Shown here in pieces: positions 8,173 to 17,148 of a stretch of 63,201 bases of DNA (position 1 is its first letter; each line of letters opens with the position of its first letter). The stretch spans positions 1-63,201 of the forward strand of contig JAFTWV010000001.1 of assembly GCA_017465155.1 (NCBI GenBank), read 5' to 3'. The DNA comes from Clostridia bacterium. GTDB taxonomy: Bacteria; Bacillota; Clostridia; Christensenellales; Aristaeellaceae. The position numbers were made by a program, and so were the translations under genes. The notes under the pieces were generated by a model. That model was not told the origin of the DNA, did no database searches, and saw only the letters and a list, made by a program, of their open reading frames with translations.

Positions 8173-9201
8173 TTATTTATCGGTAACAGTTGAAATGAGA
8201 TCGTGCGCAGCAGGCATCCAGTCATAAGCGACAACAGCGTCTCGAGTATTGACGTCAAGGGACATCGCTTTGTTTAGCGCAGCATCAATTGCTTCAGGAG
8301 AGAAGGAATCAAAGAACAGGAACCCTTCCTTCCCCTCAAACTCCTGCATTGCACCAAACCGCGTAGTGACAATGGGTAGATTGCATGCGGCAGCTTCGAG
8401 GCAGGAAAGGGGCATATCAATGCAGTGACTGGAGTCCTGCACGGGGAAGAAATAGGCGTCGGCCAGCTGAAATAGCTCTTCGATGTGGGGAACATAGGTG
8501 TCGATGATGCGGATGTTGGGTGCGGATGCCAGCTGTTCACGCAGAGCAACGTCCTGATCCGCTTGCGTCAGCGTACTCGTTACGAGCAGCACCTGATGGG
8601 CGGGATCGATCTTCAGCAGCTGCTCAATATTCCGCCCCTTTTTCATGTGGCCAGCATGCAGGACGACCTTCCTGTCCGGGTCAAGGCCATAGGATTGCTT
8701 CAGTGCCCTTCTCTTTTCTTCTGTGACTGGACAAAACCGGTCAAGATCCACGCCTGTGTGCAGATAGCGGGCCTTATCCGCGCCGACAAGGTTGGCGTAG
8801 AAGTCTGTGGCGCGCTGTGAAAGCAGGACGAAGGATGCGCCGGAAAGTCGATACAGGAATCGGGTCAGCCCAGTTTCTGGAGCCTGCATGGTGATGAGAA
8901 CCCGAACGCGTCTGCCTGAAAAGAGCGAAAGAACCAGCGTCCGCAGAGCGTTTGAAATTGCTCGGGCGGGAAAGGGAATGTACAGCAGGGATTTACGATG
9001 CTTCCAGGCCAGTGCTGCAACCTGAGGGGTCAACAGCAGCTTATTTACTTGCAGATGACGATCGGCCAGACGGGAGGTGCGCTCGTAGGATGCAACCTGG
9101 ATGGAGGCGTCGAGCTGCTTCATCCGGTTGACAAGGCTGCTGGCAACCTTTACGCAGCCTTCATCCGGGGTGTCGGATAAACAGTTGGTCAAAACCAGCA
9201 T
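8173..9201 (-). CDS. Glycosyltransferase, GT4-like
   Basis: About 342 residues of a GT-B type transferase. The C-terminal domain has VVLHAGHMKKGRNIEQLL, a YVPHIEELFQLADAYFFPV strand and a CLEAAACNLPIVTTRFG segment, where the glutamate corresponds to the GT4 donor-sugar site. The start is set at 9201 (MLVLTN), which has GAAAGG at usable spacing; an ATG at 9213 sits right on that site and is less likely. Last gene of the minus-strand operon that begins at 12598. Donor and acceptor unknown. Confidence 0.8.
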   Translation of the reverse strand: MLVLTNCLSDTPDEGCVKVASSLVNRMKQLDASIQVASYERTSRLADRHLQVNKLLLTPQVAALAWKHRKSLLYIPFPARAISNALRTLVLSLFSGRRVRVLITMQAPETGLTRFLYRLSGASFVLLSQRATDFYANLVGADKARYLHTGVDLDRFCPVTEEKRRALKQSYGLDPDRKVVLHAGHMKKGRNIEQLLKIDPAHQVLLVTSTLTQADQDVALREQLASAPNIRIIDTYVPHIEELFQLADAYFFPVQDSSHCIDMPLSCLEAAACNLPIVTTRFGAMQEFEGKEGFLFFDSFSPEAIDAALNKAMSLDVNTRDAVVAYDWMPAAHDLISTVTDK

Positions 9202-9237
9202 GGACGTCGTCATCCTTTCGTCTGTGGTGAGGGAATA

Positions 9238-10329
9238 TCAATCCTGGCCGCAGTGATTTTTATACAGCGCGCAGGTGGAGCATTTGTCCAGCTCTTCTTT
9301 GGATACTTTGCCGTCCCGGAGATCGCGGACGATCCTGTTCTCATACATGGAGTAGGGCTTCTTTGTGAACAGCGCCTTCAACTTGTGCCAGGCGACCCAG
9401 AAGCCGGGAACCCAAATGTACTTGTGCATTGCGGGGGATACGGAGCCGATCATCCAGCAGTTCCGGTCGCAGCAGCGCACCTTTTTGCGGATTGTTTCTG
9501 CCTGCTCGCTGTTCCACAATTCGTCCCAGCTTTGCTCGTTGAGGTTGCCCATGACCTCCTTGTCCTTTGTGCCGTTGCAGGGCATCACATCGCCGAAGGG
9601 GTCGATGAAGAAGGTGTCAAAGCTCATGTCGCAGGGGAGCAGGCGCTTCTGTCCGTAAATGTAGTTGATCAGCCCGTGGTTGAAATATGCCCGGAACCAC
9701 TTTTTCGGACTCCAGGAACGCAGCAGCTCATTGACCAGCGTCTCGAAGTGCTGCGCGACCATGGGGCGGTCGTGGATGATGTTGTTGGCTTCCACAAAAT
9801 AGAAGCTGTTGTGAAGCGATGCGGTGGCAAATTCCATGCCCATTTCATCGGAAAGCTTGTAAAGGGGCACGAGATCAGCGGCGTTTTTATCCTGCACGGT
9901 CATGCCGAAGCCAACGTCCTGCATGCCCATTTCGCGCAGCTTTTTCAGCGTGGAGTATCCCTTGTTGAAGCCGTCCTCCAGGCCGCGGATGGCGTTGTTG
10001 GTTTCTTCAAGCCCTTCAATGGAAATGCGGATGCCGACTTGGGGGAACTCCTTGCACAGGTCGATGATCTTCTCGGTGAAGAAGCCATTGGTGGAGATCA
10101 CGATACGGTCGCTCTTCTTGTACAGCTCCCGGACGATCTCCTTCAGATCATCCCGGGTGAAAGGTTCGCCGCCGGTAATGTTGGTAAAATACATCTCTGG
10201 AAGCTTGCGGATCGTATCAATGGACAGCTCATCCTCCGGGCGGGAGGGAGCCTTATACCGGTTGCACATATTGCACCGTGCGTTGCAACGGTAGGTAACG
10301 ATTACGGTGCCGTTGAGTTTTTTGCTCAT
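9238..10329 (-). CDS. Radical SAM/SPASM protein in a polysaccharide cluster
   Basis: 363 residues. C15-x3-C19-x2-C22 (CNARCNMC) binds the radical-SAM 4Fe-4S cluster, and TGGEPF is the SAM-contact motif. The C-terminal half has SPASM-like cysteines: CDMSF, a DPFGDVMPCN segment, CC..NCWM, and a final C-x2-C with CGQD, so one or two auxiliary clusters are likely. The start at 10329 has GAGG at 8-nt spacing; an upstream ATG at 10347 lacks a ribosome site. There is no RiPP precursor nearby and three glycosyltransferases surround it, so it more likely modifies a sugar or lipid acceptor than a peptide. Reaction unknown. Confidence 0.85.
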   Translation of the reverse strand: MSKKLNGTVIVTYRCNARCNMCNRYKAPSRPEDELSIDTIRKLPEMYFTNITGGEPFTRDDLKEIVRELYKKSDRIVISTNGFFTEKIIDLCKEFPQVGIRISIEGLEETNNAIRGLEDGFNKGYSTLKKLREMGMQDVGFGMTVQDKNAADLVPLYKLSDEMGMEFATASLHNSFYFVEANNIIHDRPMVAQHFETLVNELLRSWSPKKWFRAYFNHGLINYIYGQKRLLPCDMSFDTFFIDPFGDVMPCNGTKDKEVMGNLNEQSWDELWNSEQAETIRKKVRCCDRNCWMIGSVSPAMHKYIWVPGFWVAWHKLKALFTKKPYSMYENRIVRDLRDGKVSKEELDKCSTCALYKNHCGQD

Positions 10330-10349
10330 GGTGATGCCTCGTTTCATAT

Positions 10350-11384
10350 TCAGTGGTCACCGGAAAGGGCTTTGGAAACCTGTTCGCCCATGCTGCGGCG
10401 GGAGAATTTTGCCAGGAAGCTGAGCCGAGCCTGTTCGCCAATGCCGGGATACTGTCCGGAAAGTGCGGACTGAATCACCTGCTGGAACTGCGTTTCGTCC
10501 TTTGGGGTGAGCAGGGCGTCCACCTGATCCTGGACATACATTTCAGCCAGCGTGCTTGGAACTGTAACGATGATGCGGCGCTTGAGCGACATGGCAGTCA
10601 ACAGCACCGTGTCGCCGGAGCAAATAGAGCCGTCATCAATCGGGATGATCATCAGGGCGCAGTTGGCGATCCATGGATGCGAAGCGGCGCCTGCGACATT
10701 CGTCAGAATATGGATGTTCTGCGAGTCACTGCTTCCCTTATAGGTGTCGGAGATGATCACGAGGGGATAATCAATGCCTGACCAGGCCCGGATGAGAAAA
10801 TCGTAATCCCGGTTGGAACGCCCGATGGCAAGGGCATAGCCGTTGCGCTGATAACCATCGGGGGCGGGAAGGCTGGCCAGATCGTCATAGTGATCATTGA
10901 TGCCGAAGGTTGTGACGATGATCCGTTCCCGCGGGAAAGAGAACTGTTCATGGATGATGTCGGCATATTCGGCAGAAGGAACATGGATATAATCCAGATA
11001 ACGGGCGTCCATGCAGCGCTTCATGAACCAAAGATAAAGCTTCGAAAGACGACCGTGTTTTTCCTTGTAGGTATAGTTCAAGGCGACGACTGTGCAAGGT
11101 TTCTTGACGGAAAACAGTGAGCAGTAGAAGCAGAAAATCAGAGCGTAGAACTGCTGCCAGCCCACGATGGCTTCAAAGCGTCTGCGGGTACAGAAATATT
11201 TGAGCGCGACACAGAAGTACATCAGATAACGCTTCAACTCGCTCAGGGTTCCGGTACGTTTCCAATTTGCTATGTGGGATCTAACGTCGAAATTGCGTCC
11301 TTTATAGGAAAGTGTTTCGGCGAAGGATGTCACTTCTTCCTTTTTACAATCCGCAAGAAAAACAAACTGTTTTGCTTTTGCCAT
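10350..11384 (-). CDS. Putative glycosyltransferase (GT-B-like, divergent)
   Basis: 344 residues. I infer a glycosyltransferase from the C-terminal half (a GYALAIGRSNRDYDFLIRA strand, an IVTTFGIND turn, and a TAMSLKRRIIVTVPSTLAEM donor-site region) and from its position between transferases. The usual E-x7-E glutamate pair is not clear, and the N-terminal half has a hydrophobic patch around residues 45-95 (YLMYFCVALKYF, FYALIFCFYCSLFS) that suggests membrane association. The ATG at 11384 has GAGG 8 nt upstream. The substrate cannot be told. Confidence 0.65.
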   Translation of the reverse strand: MAKAKQFVFLADCKKEEVTSFAETLSYKGRNFDVRSHIANWKRTGTLSELKRYLMYFCVALKYFCTRRRFEAIVGWQQFYALIFCFYCSLFSVKKPCTVVALNYTYKEKHGRLSKLYLWFMKRCMDARYLDYIHVPSAEYADIIHEQFSFPRERIIVTTFGINDHYDDLASLPAPDGYQRNGYALAIGRSNRDYDFLIRAWSGIDYPLVIISDTYKGSSDSQNIHILTNVAGAASHPWIANCALMIIPIDDGSICSGDTVLLTAMSLKRRIIVTVPSTLAEMYVQDQVDALLTPKDETQFQQVIQSALSGQYPGIGEQARLSFLAKFSRRSMGEQVSKALSGDH

Positions 11385-11404
11385 CCCTGTCACCTCGCTG
11401 TTGA

Positions 11405-12598
11405 TCAGCTATTGCATTGATAGTAATTCATCAGGTTGTCTGCATACGCTTTTACGCTTTGATAAGCGATGCTGCTGCAGTCATAATCCGAATAATGTGC
11501 CCACATGCTGATGATTTGCGCACGCAAGGCCTCCGGATTGCCGCTTTCGAACAGCTCACCGGTTATGCCCGGGGAGATCAGTTCAGGAATGCCGCCGATA
11601 TCAGCACCAAGCACCGGAGTTCCGTAAATCTGACTCTCCATCACTGAAAAGGGGCAGTTTTCATACCATTCAGAGGGATAAACAGAAAAACGTGCCTCGC
11701 GGATCAGCTGGCGGAGAGCCTCTCCCTTCTGGAACCCCACATTTTCAATGTTGGGAACCTCCTTGAGCAGCGCCTCCAGCGGTCCGGAACCGGCAAAAAC
11801 AAAGTGGATCTCGGGGAGCTGCCTGCATACGTCAAGCAGGGTTGCAATGCCTTTTTCCTGGGAATAACGGCCAAAGTACAGCACATAATCCTTTTTGCGG
11901 GCAGGCGGCTGCCTGTCTGCGTCAATGAAATTATGCATGGCGACGGTCTTTTCCGCAAAGAGAGGATTGGTATCCAGCTTTGTTTTCATAAATTGTGAGC
12001 AGCAGATGATGGTATCAATATGCCGATATACGCCGGCAAGCTTCCAAAGGGCAGCTTCCATCATACCGATCATGGATTTTGCCGTACTGCCGTGAATGCA
12101 CTTGCCCTGCATGCAGGGCAGGAAGCTGCGTTGCAGACATTTTTCACAGTTTTCATGTGTGTTGGGGTTATGGCACATGTGATTGGGACAGACCAGCTGG
12201 TAGTCATGGGCGGTGTAAATGATTTTGCAGCAGCGACCGGTCTGCCTGCGCCATTTCACGATTTCGAGAATGATGCTCGGCGTCAGCTGATAGTTGAAAT
12301 TGTTCAGATGGCAAACGTCAGGCTGAAAGTCATCCAGTACTTTCCGGATTTTTTTTCGTGCGTCGGAAGAATAGATTGTCTTGACCGGATAGAGCAGTTT
12401 GCCAATGGCGGAGCCGTTGTGAAAATCCATATTGGAGGTGTAAGCATTGACCGTGTTTCCCACAACACGGTCTGGATGCTCCATGCCAAAGTATTGGACC
12501 TCATGGCCTGTGAGCGCAAGGTATTCCCCAAGTTTGAAGATATAGGTTTCTGAACCGCCATTGGGGTACAGGAACTTATTCACCATCAGGATTTTCAA
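11405..12598 (-). CDS. Glycosyltransferase family 4
   Basis: 397 residues, with a TTG start at 12598 preceded by AAAGGGG at 9 nt; the protein then begins LKILMVNKFLYPNGGSE, the usual GT4 opening with GGSE. Cysteines cluster in the middle (CPNHMCHN, CEKCLQRSFLPCMQGKC), a pattern seen in a GT4 subgroup and possibly structural. The donor domain includes VLYFGRYSQEKG, SVYPSEWYENCPFSVMESQ and GTPVLGADIGGIPELI. First gene of the minus-strand operon, read from the promoter at 12675-12703. Confidence 0.9.
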   Translation of the reverse strand: MKILMVNKFLYPNGGSETYIFKLGEYLALTGHEVQYFGMEHPDRVVGNTVNAYTSNMDFHNGSAIGKLLYPVKTIYSSDARKKIRKVLDDFQPDVCHLNNFNYQLTPSIILEIVKWRRQTGRCCKIIYTAHDYQLVCPNHMCHNPNTHENCEKCLQRSFLPCMQGKCIHGSTAKSMIGMMEAALWKLAGVYRHIDTIICCSQFMKTKLDTNPLFAEKTVAMHNFIDADRQPPARKKDYVLYFGRYSQEKGIATLLDVCRQLPEIHFVFAGSGPLEALLKEVPNIENVGFQKGEALRQLIREARFSVYPSEWYENCPFSVMESQIYGTPVLGADIGGIPELISPGITGELFESGNPEALRAQIISMWAHYSDYDCSSIAYQSVKAYADNLMNYYQCNS

Positions 12599-12674
12599 CG
12601 AACTTCGCCCCTTTGCGTACATTGGTGGAAGAAATAGAACCATCATCAGTGCTGAGAATACATATCATTTATAG

Positions 12675-12703
12675 ATTCTATCATATTATAGTAGGATTTG
12701 CAA
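12675..12703 (-). promoter_or_regulatory. Promoter for the minus-strand glycosyltransferase operon
   Basis: On the minus strand TTGCAA is followed after exactly 17 bp by TAGAAT, about 75 bp before the TTG start at 12598. It is divergent from the flippase promoter 60 bp away. Confidence 0.65.
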
Positions 12704-12735
12704 TACATATGCGTGGCGGCATTCCAGGAGGCGAC

Positions 12736-12764
12736 TTGACAGCATTGTTGGAAGGGGATACAAT
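12736..12764 (+). promoter_or_regulatory. Strong sigma-A-type promoter for the flippase gene
   Basis: Perfect TTGACA, 17-bp spacer, TACAAT, 50 bp before the ATG at 12815. Confidence 0.85.
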
Positions 12765-12814
12765 ACAGCAGAAGGCAGGACTTATGTCCAGCAAAAACGT
12801 GAAGGATCCGGATT

Positions 12815-14368
12815 ATGAAGATCGAACGAACGAAAAACGCGACGAGAAATATTGCTGCTGGGTTGGCTCTCAAGGTTTATCAGATGGTCGTGCCCTTCCT
12901 GATGCGTACTGTCATGATCCATATGATGGGCGTGGAGTATCTGGGCCTGAACAGTCTGTTCAATTCCATTCTGCATATTCTCAACCTGGCTGAACTGGGC
13001 GTGGGCGCAGCGATGGTATTCAGCATGTACAAGCCCATCGCGGAGGACGACACGCCTCGCATTTGTGCACTGATGGCCCTGTACCGGCGGTATTATCGCC
13101 TGATCGGATTTGTGATTGGCGCTGCCGGGTTGATCCTGCTGCCGTTCATTCCGAAACTGATTTCCGGAGATATTCCGCCAGAATTGAACGTGTATTGGCT
13201 GTATCTGCTCAACCTGGGGACAACGGTGCTGAGTTATTGGCTATTTGCATACAGAAACTGTCTCCTGCAGGCGCATCAGCGACAGGATATTGCCAGTAAG
13301 ATCACGATTCTTGTCACAACGTTCCAGTTTGCTCTGCAGCTGCTGGTGATCGTTTATCTGAAAAACTATTATTGCTACACGATCATTGCGCTGGCTTGCA
13401 CGGCGGTGAATAATATTCTGACCGGGATGATCACCCAAAGGAAGTATCCCCAGTATCGCCCGAAGGGAAAGCTGGCGAGAGATGAAGTGCGGGTGATCAA
13501 TGGAAAGATCCGGGATCTGTTTGCGGGCAAAATCGGCTCTGTGGTGCTGCAATATGCAGATACGATCGTTATTTCTGCCTTCCTGGGCCTCACGGCGCTT
13601 GCAGTTTACCAGAACTACTTCTTTGTGCTCACCTCTGTGATCGCCATTGTGGAGATACTGTTATCCTCCATCACAGCGGGATTGGGCAACAGCTTTGTAA
13701 CAGAGGCGAAGGAGAAGAATTACCGGGATATGCTCAAGTTCTCCTTCCTCTTCCTTTGGCTGACTGGTGTATGCACCTGTTGCTTCCTGGGTATGTACCA
13801 GCCCTTCATGCGGCTCTGGGTCGGGGAAGAACTGATGCTTGGATTCGGCATGGTGATCTGCTATGCGGTGTACTTCTTTACGTATACGCTCAACCGGCTT
13901 GCAAGCATATACAAGGATGCGGCGGGCTTATGGCACCAGGATCGCTATCGTGCATTGGTGACGGCAACAGTTAACCTGACATTGAACCTGTTGACGGTAC
14001 GCACTTTAGGGCTTTACGGAGTCCTGCTTTCTACGGTTTTTTCAATGGTAGTAGTAGGCATCCCGTGGCAGCTTCAGAACCTGTTTGCGCTGGTGTTCCC
14101 TGGAAAACTGAAAGGGTACTGTCGCCTGCTGGGGAAGATGCTGTTCCTCACCGTGCTTGCGGGCGCAGTGGTATGCCTGCTTTGCGGCGTAATCAGCCTG
14201 TCGCCGTGGGTGCAGCTGCTTGTATGCGCAGCGGTCAGCGTCATTGTGCCCAACGTGCTGTTCCTGTTGACGCTGCACCGGCATGCACAGTTCCGTCCAT
14301 CGGTGCAGTTCATAGACCGTCTGACCAAGGGCAGGCTGAAGCTTGAAAAGCGGCTGTTCCGTGGGTGA
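12815..14368 (+). CDS. Polysaccharide flippase (Wzx-like, MOP superfamily)
   Basis: 517 residues, almost entirely hydrophobic, with about 12-14 predicted transmembrane segments. Early motifs (MIHMMGVEYLGLNSLFNSIL, then LAELGVGAAMVFSMYKPI) are typical of the polysaccharide transporters that flip undecaprenyl-linked repeat units across the membrane. The ATG has AAGGA 8 nt upstream. It is transcribed alone from its own promoter and ends at a strong terminator. With the transferases and Wzy-like protein upstream it indicates a Wzx/Wzy-type pathway. Confidence 0.9.
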   Translation: MKIERTKNATRNIAAGLALKVYQMVVPFLMRTVMIHMMGVEYLGLNSLFNSILHILNLAELGVGAAMVFSMYKPIAEDDTPRICALMALYRRYYRLIGFVIGAAGLILLPFIPKLISGDIPPELNVYWLYLLNLGTTVLSYWLFAYRNCLLQAHQRQDIASKITILVTTFQFALQLLVIVYLKNYYCYTIIALACTAVNNILTGMITQRKYPQYRPKGKLARDEVRVINGKIRDLFAGKIGSVVLQYADTIVISAFLGLTALAVYQNYFFVLTSVIAIVEILLSSITAGLGNSFVTEAKEKNYRDMLKFSFLFLWLTGVCTCCFLGMYQPFMRLWVGEELMLGFGMVICYAVYFFTYTLNRLASIYKDAAGLWHQDRYRALVTATVNLTLNLLTVRTLGLYGVLLSTVFSMVVVGIPWQLQNLFALVFPGKLKGYCRLLGKMLFLTVLAGAVVCLLCGVISLSPWVQLLVCAAVSVIVPNVLFLLTLHRHAQFRPSVQFIDRLTKGRLKLEKRLFRG

Positions 14369-14387
14369 TGATCGTCCAATATCATAA

Positions 14388-14429
14388 GCGGCTCCCTGAA
14401 GGTTGAACCTTCGGGGAGCCGCATTTTTT
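14388..14429 (+). terminator. Intrinsic terminator after the flippase
   Basis: A GCGGCTCCC..GAAGGT arm pairs with ACCTTC..GGGAGCCGC, followed by a run of six T (14424-14429). It also lies just beyond the stop of the convergent amidohydrolase gene. Confidence 0.9.
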
Positions 14430-15264
14430 ACATGGAGAGCAGTTTGCGGGCGTTAGCGGAGAAGATATCCGTCTTTTCCACTTCTGTCAGCGGAAGATTG
14501 CGGATGCGCGCGACGCATGCGCCCATGTCATCCCAGGGACTGTCGGTGCCGAAAAGCACCCGCTGGCTGCCGAAGATGCGTACCAGCTCGCAGAACCGTT
14601 CATCTGCCAGCATGGGCAGCTCCTCCGGGGCGTAGTGGTCGTCAATGGGCGCGATGGAGCCAAGGGTGTAGGCGGTGTCCAAATACACACAGGTATCCAG
14701 CAGATGCTCGGGTACTTCCTGCCAGTTGCGCCAGCCGCCCATGTGGGCCGCGACCAGCGTCACTGGGCCTGCCTGATCGAGGGCGCGGCGCAGCATGGCG
14801 GGGCTGCACTTCTCCACGCCGGGGAAGCCAATGTCTGCGCCGCCATGCATTACGACGAGGAGCCCCAGTTCGCCGCAGCGGGCGAGGATGCGCACGAAGC
14901 GCGGGTCGTCAATGGCGACGTCCTGATACACGGGGTGGATCTTCACGCCCTTGAAGCCAAGCTGCTTCGCGCGGCCCAGCTCCTCGTGCCAGTCAGGCGC
15001 GTCGGGATGGATGGCGGCGAAATAGGTGAGGTTATCCCATCCGTTCAGGGCATGGGAGGTGTCATTCATGGAGGCGCATTTGAGGGGATTGGTCGCCACG
15101 GGAAGCACTACAGCATGATCGATCCCGGCAGAGCGCATACAGCGGAGGAGTCCTTCCCGTGTGCCGTCGGAATGGGAGCAGGCGTGGGCCTTCTGTTCCA
15201 GCTTGCTTACGGCGGCAGCGGCAATCTTGTCCGGAAAGGTATGGGCATGGAAGTCGATGATCAT
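14428..15264 (-). CDS. Amidohydrolase family 2 metal-dependent hydrolase
   Basis: 278 residues of a TIM-barrel amidohydrolase. DFHAHTFPD near the N-terminus supplies the metal-binding His-x-His; later ligands are probably the His in VVMHGG and AAHMGG and the Asp in FGTDSPW. Members of this family act as hydrolases or decarboxylases on small carboxylic or cyclic substrates. ATG follows AAAGGAG at 9 nt. It is divergent from the acyl-CoA synthetase/IorAB operon with its own TTGACA promoter, which may link it to aromatic acid metabolism; that link is inference. Confidence 0.85.
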   Translation of the reverse strand: MIIDFHAHTFPDKIAAAAVSKLEQKAHACSHSDGTREGLLRCMRSAGIDHAVVLPVATNPLKCASMNDTSHALNGWDNLTYFAAIHPDAPDWHEELGRAKQLGFKGVKIHPVYQDVAIDDPRFVRILARCGELGLLVVMHGGADIGFPGVEKCSPAMLRRALDQAGPVTLVAAHMGGWRNWQEVPEHLLDTCVYLDTAYTLGSIAPIDDHYAPEELPMLADERFCELVRIFGSQRVLFGTDSPWDDMGACVARIRNLPLTEVEKTDIFSANARKLLSM

Positions 15265-15288
15265 ACGGCATTTCTCCTTTGTGTATCC

Positions 15289-15317
15289 AGTTTAGCGCTG
15301 TTTAAGGATGCTGTCAA
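15289..15317 (-). promoter_or_regulatory. Promoter for the amidohydrolase gene
   Basis: On the minus strand TTGACA, a 17-bp spacer and TAAACT lie about 25 bp before the start codon. Confidence 0.8.
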
Positions 15318-15369
15318 CGCGGGAATGGAAGGCCGCTGTCAAAAAGACAAAGCCAGAACAATGGCCGCG

Positions 15370-15398
15370 TTGACTTCCAATGTCGTAAATGGTAAAAT
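15370..15398 (+). promoter_or_regulatory. Promoter for the acyl-CoA synthetase/IorAB operon
   Basis: TTGACT, 17-bp spacer, TAAAAT, 34 bp before the TTG start at 15433. The implied leader is too short for a riboswitch. Confidence 0.8.
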
Positions 15399-15432
15399 GA
15401 TTGATAAATATGCAGTCAAAGGAGAAAGTACA

Positions 15433-17067
15433 TTGCTGCTGACAGATTATCTGGAGCGGAACGCCCGCCTGTATGGGATCGAGACCGCTCTTGTTGAAAT
15501 CAACCCTTCTGAAGAACGCGACCAGGCCACTACCTGGCGCGACATGAATCTGATCGAGAGCGCCAATCCGGACGCTCCCTACCGCCGCGAAATGTCCTGG
15601 GCGGAGTTCGACCGGCGAGCCAACAAGTTTGCCAACCTCCTCCTCAGCCGCGGCGTGGAGAGGGGCACGAAGGTTGCTATCCTGCTGATGAACTGCCTGG
15701 AGTGGCTACCCATTTATTTCGGCATCCTCAAGGCGGGCTGCATCGCGGTTCCGATGAATTTCCGCTATTCCTCTGAGGAGATCAAGTACTGCCTTGAACT
15801 GGCGGATGTGGACGTGCTGGTTTTCGGCCCGGAATTCGTCAGCCGTATGGACACCATCGCGGATGAGCTGAAGCTGCACTTCACCTTCTATGTGGGCAAG
15901 AACGGCCCCGCTTATACCGAGGACTGCATCCGCCTGATGGGCTTCTGCTCCACCAGCGCGCCGCCTGTGGCCCTGACGGAACAGGATTACGCCGCGATCT
16001 ATTTCTCCTCCGGCACTACCGGCTTCCCCAAGGCGATTTTGCACAACCACCGCGCGCTGGCTTACTCCTGCGAGGTAGAGCAGAATCACCATGGCCAGCA
16101 GAAGGACGATGTGTTCCTCTGCATTCCGCCGCTGTATCACACCGGCGCGAAGATGCACTGGTTCGGCAGCCTGTATTCCGCCAGTAAGGCGGTGCTGCTG
16201 CGGGGCGTGAAGCCAGAGTGGATCCTGCGTGCGGTGACCGAAGAGCGCTGCACCATCGTGTGGCTGCTGGTGCCGTGGGCCCAGGATCTGCTGGACGCCA
16301 TTGATGCGGGCCGCGTGGATCTGGAGCACTATTACCTCGACCAGTGGCGGCTGATGCACATCGGCGCTCAGCCTGTCCCGCCGAGCCTGGTGGGCCGCTG
16401 GCTGAAGGTCTTCCCCCATCATCAGTATGACACGAACTACGGCCTGTCCGAGTCCATCGGCCCCGGCTGCGTGCACCTGGGTGTGGAAAATGTCCACAAG
16501 GTGGGCGCTATCGGCAAGCCCGGCTACAAGTGGGAGGCCAAAATCGTCGGCAATGACGGCGCAGAGGTCAAGCAGGGCGATGTGGGCGAACTGCTCGTCC
16601 GCGGTGACGGTGTGATGCTCTGCTACTACAAGAATGAGGAGGCCAGCGCGGAGGTTCTCAAGGACGGCTGGCTTTATACCGGCGACATGGCCATGATGGA
16701 CGAGGATGGCTTCATCTACCTCGTTGACCGCAAGAAGGACGTGGTCATCTCCGGCGGCGAGAACCTCTACCCCGTGGAGATCGAGAACTTCATGCGTCGC
16801 TTCGACAAGATCAAGGACGTGGCCGTCATCGGCCTGCCCCATCCGCGTCTGGGCGAGATCGCTGCGGCGATCGTCGAAATCAAGAAAGGCATGGAATGCA
16901 CCGAGGAGGAGATCAATGCTTTCTGCGAGGGCATGCCCCGTTACAAGCGGCCCCGCAAGGTCATCTTTGACAAGGTGCCCCGCAACCCCACCGGCAAGAT
17001 CGAAAAGCCCGTGCTGCGCGAGAAGTACTGCAAGGGACGCCTGGTGGAAAGCCAGATCACTGGCTGA
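15433..17067 (+). CDS. Acyl-CoA synthetase (AMP-forming, class I adenylate-forming)
   Basis: 544 residues from a TTG start with AAAGGAG 8 nt upstream; the open frame runs further up, but only this start follows the promoter. It activates a carboxylic acid as the acyl-adenylate and then the CoA thioester. Visible motifs: SSGTTGFPKAI (P-loop), YGLSESIG, GWLYTGDMAMMDEDGF, DRKKDVVISGGENLYP (hinge) and the catalytic Lys at about K522 in NPTGKIEKP. Its position with a solute symporter, IorAB and a PaaK-type ligase suggests an aryl or other organic acid substrate; fatty acids cannot be excluded. Confidence 0.9.
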   Translation: MLLTDYLERNARLYGIETALVEINPSEERDQATTWRDMNLIESANPDAPYRREMSWAEFDRRANKFANLLLSRGVERGTKVAILLMNCLEWLPIYFGILKAGCIAVPMNFRYSSEEIKYCLELADVDVLVFGPEFVSRMDTIADELKLHFTFYVGKNGPAYTEDCIRLMGFCSTSAPPVALTEQDYAAIYFSSGTTGFPKAILHNHRALAYSCEVEQNHHGQQKDDVFLCIPPLYHTGAKMHWFGSLYSASKAVLLRGVKPEWILRAVTEERCTIVWLLVPWAQDLLDAIDAGRVDLEHYYLDQWRLMHIGAQPVPPSLVGRWLKVFPHHQYDTNYGLSESIGPGCVHLGVENVHKVGAIGKPGYKWEAKIVGNDGAEVKQGDVGELLVRGDGVMLCYYKNEEASAEVLKDGWLYTGDMAMMDEDGFIYLVDRKKDVVISGGENLYPVEIENFMRRFDKIKDVAVIGLPHPRLGEIAAAIVEIKKGMECTEEEINAFCEGMPRYKRPRKVIFDKVPRNPTGKIEKPVLREKYCKGRLVESQITG

Positions 17068-17148
17068 ATCATGTAGATAAGTAGTTTTGTAGAAGTGGTT
17101 TCCCCGCAAGGGTTTCAGGTAGGATTGTAGTATGGAAGGAGAAACATC

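Noticed and set aside
9238-10329. RiPP maturase operon
   Set aside because: No precursor-like small ORF, protease or exporter is visible around the radical SAM gene.
17068-17148. Independent promoter for the symporter gene
   Set aside because: The 81-bp gap has no convincing -35/-10 pair and no terminator, so readthrough from the 15370 promoter is simpler.
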